This document shows, piece after piece, positions 7,545 through 8,839 of a stretch of DNA of 8,839 bases (its first letter is position 1; each line of letters starts with the position of its first letter). The DNA comes from Gammaproteobacteria bacterium (GTDB lineage Bacteria; Pseudomonadota; Gammaproteobacteria; UBA6429; Thiohalophilaceae). The stretch is from positions 1 through 8,839 of the forward strand of contig JAOUOK010000044.1 in NCBI GenBank assembly GCA_029880425.1, written 5' to 3'. The notes beneath the pieces were generated by a model. The model saw nothing but the letters and a program-made list of their open reading frames with translations. It searched no databases and was not told the DNA's origin. The position numbers were made by a program, and so were the translations under genes.

Positions 7545-8366
7545 TTATTCAAACCCCCATACCGTCCTGATTAAGTATGACAGCCCAACATATTCTTGTG
7601 GAGATGCTTGAACCAGCTGTTTCTTTTTAAACTTTTTCAATAAAAGGCTCGCAGCTTTTTGTCCTTCTTTACTCAATAATAACTGGGTTATTTGCGCACG
7701 AAGATTGGCATCAATTTTTGGACCCGCGGTAAAGGTTCGTTCAGGATAACTACGTTCTGGTTGGGCAATAATCTTAAGGCCTTTTGCGGCTCCTGATTTT
7801 TGTGCTTTTACCCAGAGTTTGTCACGTAAAACAGCGGCATCACCTTTTCCTGATTTTAAGCATTGAATGAGATTTTTTAATTCATTTACTCTTATCAGAT
7901 CGGGTTGTTTCGAGGGGTTAGTGAAATATGAAAGCATAGCCATAGTAAGCAAATTGGGTGGTGTAAAAGAGCATACCTTTGCACCGTACTGAATATCATC
8001 CATCTTTGAGAGAGGGGAATCTGAATTAACAGCAATCACAATTTTTATTTTTCCCGGTAACTTGATGATAGGCGTATGTTGTTGCCGATCCATACGCCAG
8101 CCAGAAAGATGTGGCCCATCAAATACCATGTCATAGTTACCCGCCTGCATGCGGTTAGAATATTCAATGAAGGTAGCGGGTATTTCCAGTGTAAATTTTT
8201 TCCCTGTTTTTGCTGAAAGAAAATTTATAATGGGAGTATATAACTTTGTTGTTTCTGCAGCAGAATGCGTTGGTGCGGCTGCAAAAATCAACTTTTCATT
8301 TGCGGCAAAAATGGAGTGAGATAAACAAAACGCGAGTATTGTAATAATTATTCGATTAATAGACAT
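7545..8366 (-). CDS. PhnD-like periplasmic substrate-binding protein
   Basis: Secreted binding protein of 273 residues resembling the PhnD/phosphate-phosphonate ABC transporter binding family. A signal peptide covers about 1-21 (MSINRIIITILAFCLSHSIFA). The mature part opens EKLIFAAAPTHSAAETTKLY, then has FLSAKTGKKFTLEIPATFIEYSNRM, the FDGPHLSGWRM region where the family binds its anion, VCSFTPPNLLTMAML, and GKGDAAVLRDKLW. It ends with an RTFTAGPKI segment and a C-terminal helix. A good ribosome site (AAAGG, 8 bases before ATG) supports the start. No permease or ATPase is nearby, so it is either an orphan that feeds a distant transporter or a ligand-sensing protein; the ligand is not predictable. 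The next gene downstream is the desaturase, about 225 bases away, so no operon is evident. Confidence 0.82.
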   Translation of the reverse strand: MSINRIIITILAFCLSHSIFAANEKLIFAAAPTHSAAETTKLYTPIINFLSAKTGKKFTLEIPATFIEYSNRMQAGNYDMVFDGPHLSGWRMDRQQHTPIIKLPGKIKIVIAVNSDSPLSKMDDIQYGAKVCSFTPPNLLTMAMLSYFTNPSKQPDLIRVNELKNLIQCLKSGKGDAAVLRDKLWVKAQKSGAAKGLKIIAQPERSYPERTFTAGPKIDANLRAQITQLLLSKEGQKAASLLLKKFKKKQLVQASPQEYVGLSYLIRTVWGFE

Positions 8367-8387
8367 AATCTAAACCTTTAGAAACAT

Positions 8388-8403
8388 ATAATAATATTAT
8401 TAT
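8388..8403. promoter_or_regulatory. 16-base AT palindrome upstream of the PhnD-like gene
   Basis: ATAATAATATTATTAT is a perfect 16-base palindrome, 21 bases upstream of the PhnD-like ATG, where a repressor could block initiation. It is loosely like a Fur box in its ATAAT/ATTAT steps, but it has no G or C and its centre falls between bases instead of on one, so I do not call it Fur. Confidence 0.3.
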
Positions 8404-8460
8404 CAGTAATTAAAATTATTCTTAATGATTATTTTTAATTTTGTGTCGGGGGGCGTGCAC

Positions 8461-8493
8461 AAAAAAAGAGGAGAGGAAGGGGGCTCCTCTCCT
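8461..8493 (-). terminator. intrinsic terminator
   Basis: On the minus strand AGGAGAGGA (8493-8485) pairs perfectly with TCCTCTCCT (8477-8469) around a seven-base loop, followed by one C and seven Ts (8467-8461). A 9-bp GC-rich stem with an immediate U-tract is a strong Rho-independent terminator. It ends transcription coming from rdgB (about 180 bases upstream) and/or from the FNR-type site at 8621-8634. It lies 95 bases before the PhnD-like start codon. Confidence 0.85.
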
Positions 8494-8586
8494 GCAAGGT
8501 ACTCAAGGTATGTCGAATATCCGTGAGTATAAAAAACATATAAAACTAAATAACAACTTGTCGCTGTAAGTATGTACTCATAACGA
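8461..8586 (-). ncRNA. candidate FNR-regulated small RNA, about 126 nt
   Basis: Inferred from two signals. A perfect FNR/Anr-type site is centred at 8627.5. With the usual -41.5 spacing it predicts transcription starting near 8586 and a -10 at 8598-8593, where GATCAT matches four of six. A strong intrinsic terminator ends at 8461. Between them lies an AU-rich single-stranded-looking region (about 8565-8530) that could suit Hfq, and a TACTCA segment (8529-8524) that can pair with either of two copies of TGAGTA (8580-8575 or 8505-8500). No convincing coding frame exists. Alternatives are the trailer of the rdgB transcript, or a terminated leader of the PhnD-like gene. Confidence 0.42.
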
Positions 8587-8592
8587 GGGCGT

Positions 8593-8598
8593 ATGATC
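8593..8598 (-). promoter_or_regulatory. weak -10 element paired with the FNR-type site
   Basis: GATCAT on the minus strand, 22 bases from the edge of the FNR-type site, exactly the class II FNR spacing. It matches four of six positions of TATAAT, and activator-dependent promoters are often weak. A nearby TATAAC at 8606-8601 is an alternative with unsuitable spacing. Confidence 0.35.
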
Positions 8599-8620
8599 GG
8601 GTTATATGGATAATCAATCC

Positions 8621-8634
8621 TTGATCTGGATCAA
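8621..8634 (-). promoter_or_regulatory. perfect FNR/Anr-type binding site
   Basis: TTGAT-CTGG-ATCAA matches the FNR/Anr consensus TTGATnnnnATCAA at every defined position. It lies 38 bases past the rdgB stop codon, in a stretch with no gene. The site is symmetric; the minus strand is chosen because a fitting -10 and terminator lie on that side. On the plus strand it would drive antisense RNA into rdgB. Confidence 0.65.
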
Positions 8635-8672
8635 TATTCATATATTAAAAAATGGAGATTAATAAAATTTGA

Positions 8673-8839
8673 TTATTTTAATGCAGTTAACAATTTTCTT
8701 AATGCCTGGCCTCGGTGACTTAAGGCATTTTTTTCTCCGGCACTGAGCTGGGCGGAACTGCATTTGTGAGTCGGAACATAAAAGACCGGATCATAACCAA
8801 AACCGTTGTCACCCATGGGCTCGGTGGTAATCATGCCTT
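8673..8839 (-). CDS. rdgB: RdgB/Ham1 non-canonical purine NTP pyrophosphatase (partial, C-terminal part)
   Basis: The last 54-55 codons of the ITPase that removes dITP, XTP and similar damaged purine nucleotides from the pool. The visible residues include [18 protein letters not shown], with the family's substrate-binding GFGYDP motif, then AELS-like [19 protein letters not shown], with the conserved SHRGQAL near the C-terminus, ending RKLLTALK and TAA. The N-terminal three-quarters, with the metal-binding residues, lies outside the window. In many Gammaproteobacteria hemW follows directly; here the next minus-strand element is a terminator and hemW is about 8 kb away. Confidence 0.93.
   Translation of the reverse strand, partial: GMITTEPMGDNGFGYDPVFYVPTHKCSSAQLSAGEKNALSHRGQALRKLLTALK

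Larger units (their letters stand above)
8367..8672. other. 306-base gene-free stretch between rdgB and the PhnD-like gene
   Basis: It holds the FNR-type site, the terminator, the candidate small RNA and the AT palindrome described separately. Two short frames exist inside it (11 and 34 codons on the minus strand), but neither has a ribosome site. No tRNA or other familiar RNA was recognised. Confidence 0.6.

Noticed and set aside
8386..8435. Possible Fur boxes upstream of the PhnD-like gene
   Set aside because: The ATAAT/ATTAT steps arise easily in this AT-rich stretch, and the palindrome lacks the GATAATnATTATC pattern and the odd-base centre.
8438..8539. 34-codon minus-strand frame running through the terminator
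   Set aside because: No ribosome site before its ATG, and its codons are made of the terminator stem and U-tract; better explained as RNA.
8546..8581. 11-codon frame at the 5' end of the candidate RNA
   Set aside because: No Shine-Dalgarno and only about five bases after the predicted start; no run of a regulatory amino acid to suggest an attenuation peptide.
1..8839. Mobile element, CRISPR array or attachment site to explain the inserted block
   Set aside because: No transposase or integrase frame, no spaced direct repeats, no tRNA and no matching repeats at the rdgB and hemW junctions were seen.

Overview
The window looks like an AT-rich gammaproteobacterial chromosome segment. Both ends carry well-conserved housekeeping genes on the minus strand: the 3' end of rdgB (8673-8839, cut by the window edge) and the 5' part of hemW (1-617, cut by the other edge). 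In many Gammaproteobacteria (E. coli yggV-yggW, for example) these two genes are adjacent. Here about 8 kb separates them, so the middle of the window reads as accessory cargo in a conserved housekeeping locus. I see no transposase, integrase, tRNA or flanking direct repeat that would explain its arrival. No species can be named from the sequence alone.

Layout in the direction of transcription of most genes (minus strand, right to left): rdgB end; a gene-free stretch of about 300 bases with a perfect FNR/Anr-type site and a strong intrinsic terminator 125 bases further on, together outlining a possible small RNA; a secreted PhnD-like solute-binding protein with no ABC partner; a cytochrome b5-fatty acid desaturase fusion; a convergent 39-codon plus-strand gene for a one-helix membrane protein; a 550-base intergenic region with operator-like palindromes; then a three-gene operon: TonB-dependent outer-membrane receptor, YfiR-family periplasmic protein (DUF4154) and CHASE8-HAMP hybrid histidine kinase. 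hemW follows 52 bases after the kinase.

The most coherent system is the three-gene operon. It spans outer membrane, periplasm and inner membrane. Its middle protein and the sensory half of its kinase match the parts of the Pseudomonas YfiBNR system: YfiR, and YfiN with CHASE8-TM-HAMP. However, the diguanylate cyclase output is replaced by a kinase-receiver and the outer-membrane lipoprotein YfiB is replaced by a TonB-dependent receptor. I infer a signalling route in which a receptor event or redox/ligand state is passed by YfiR to the kinase. The kinase and YfiR genes overlap by four bases (ATGA), which supports coupled production.

The second point of interest is the FNR-box/terminator pair, which may make an oxygen-regulated small RNA. 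It lies in the same accessory block as an oxygen-consuming desaturase, but any functional link is speculative.
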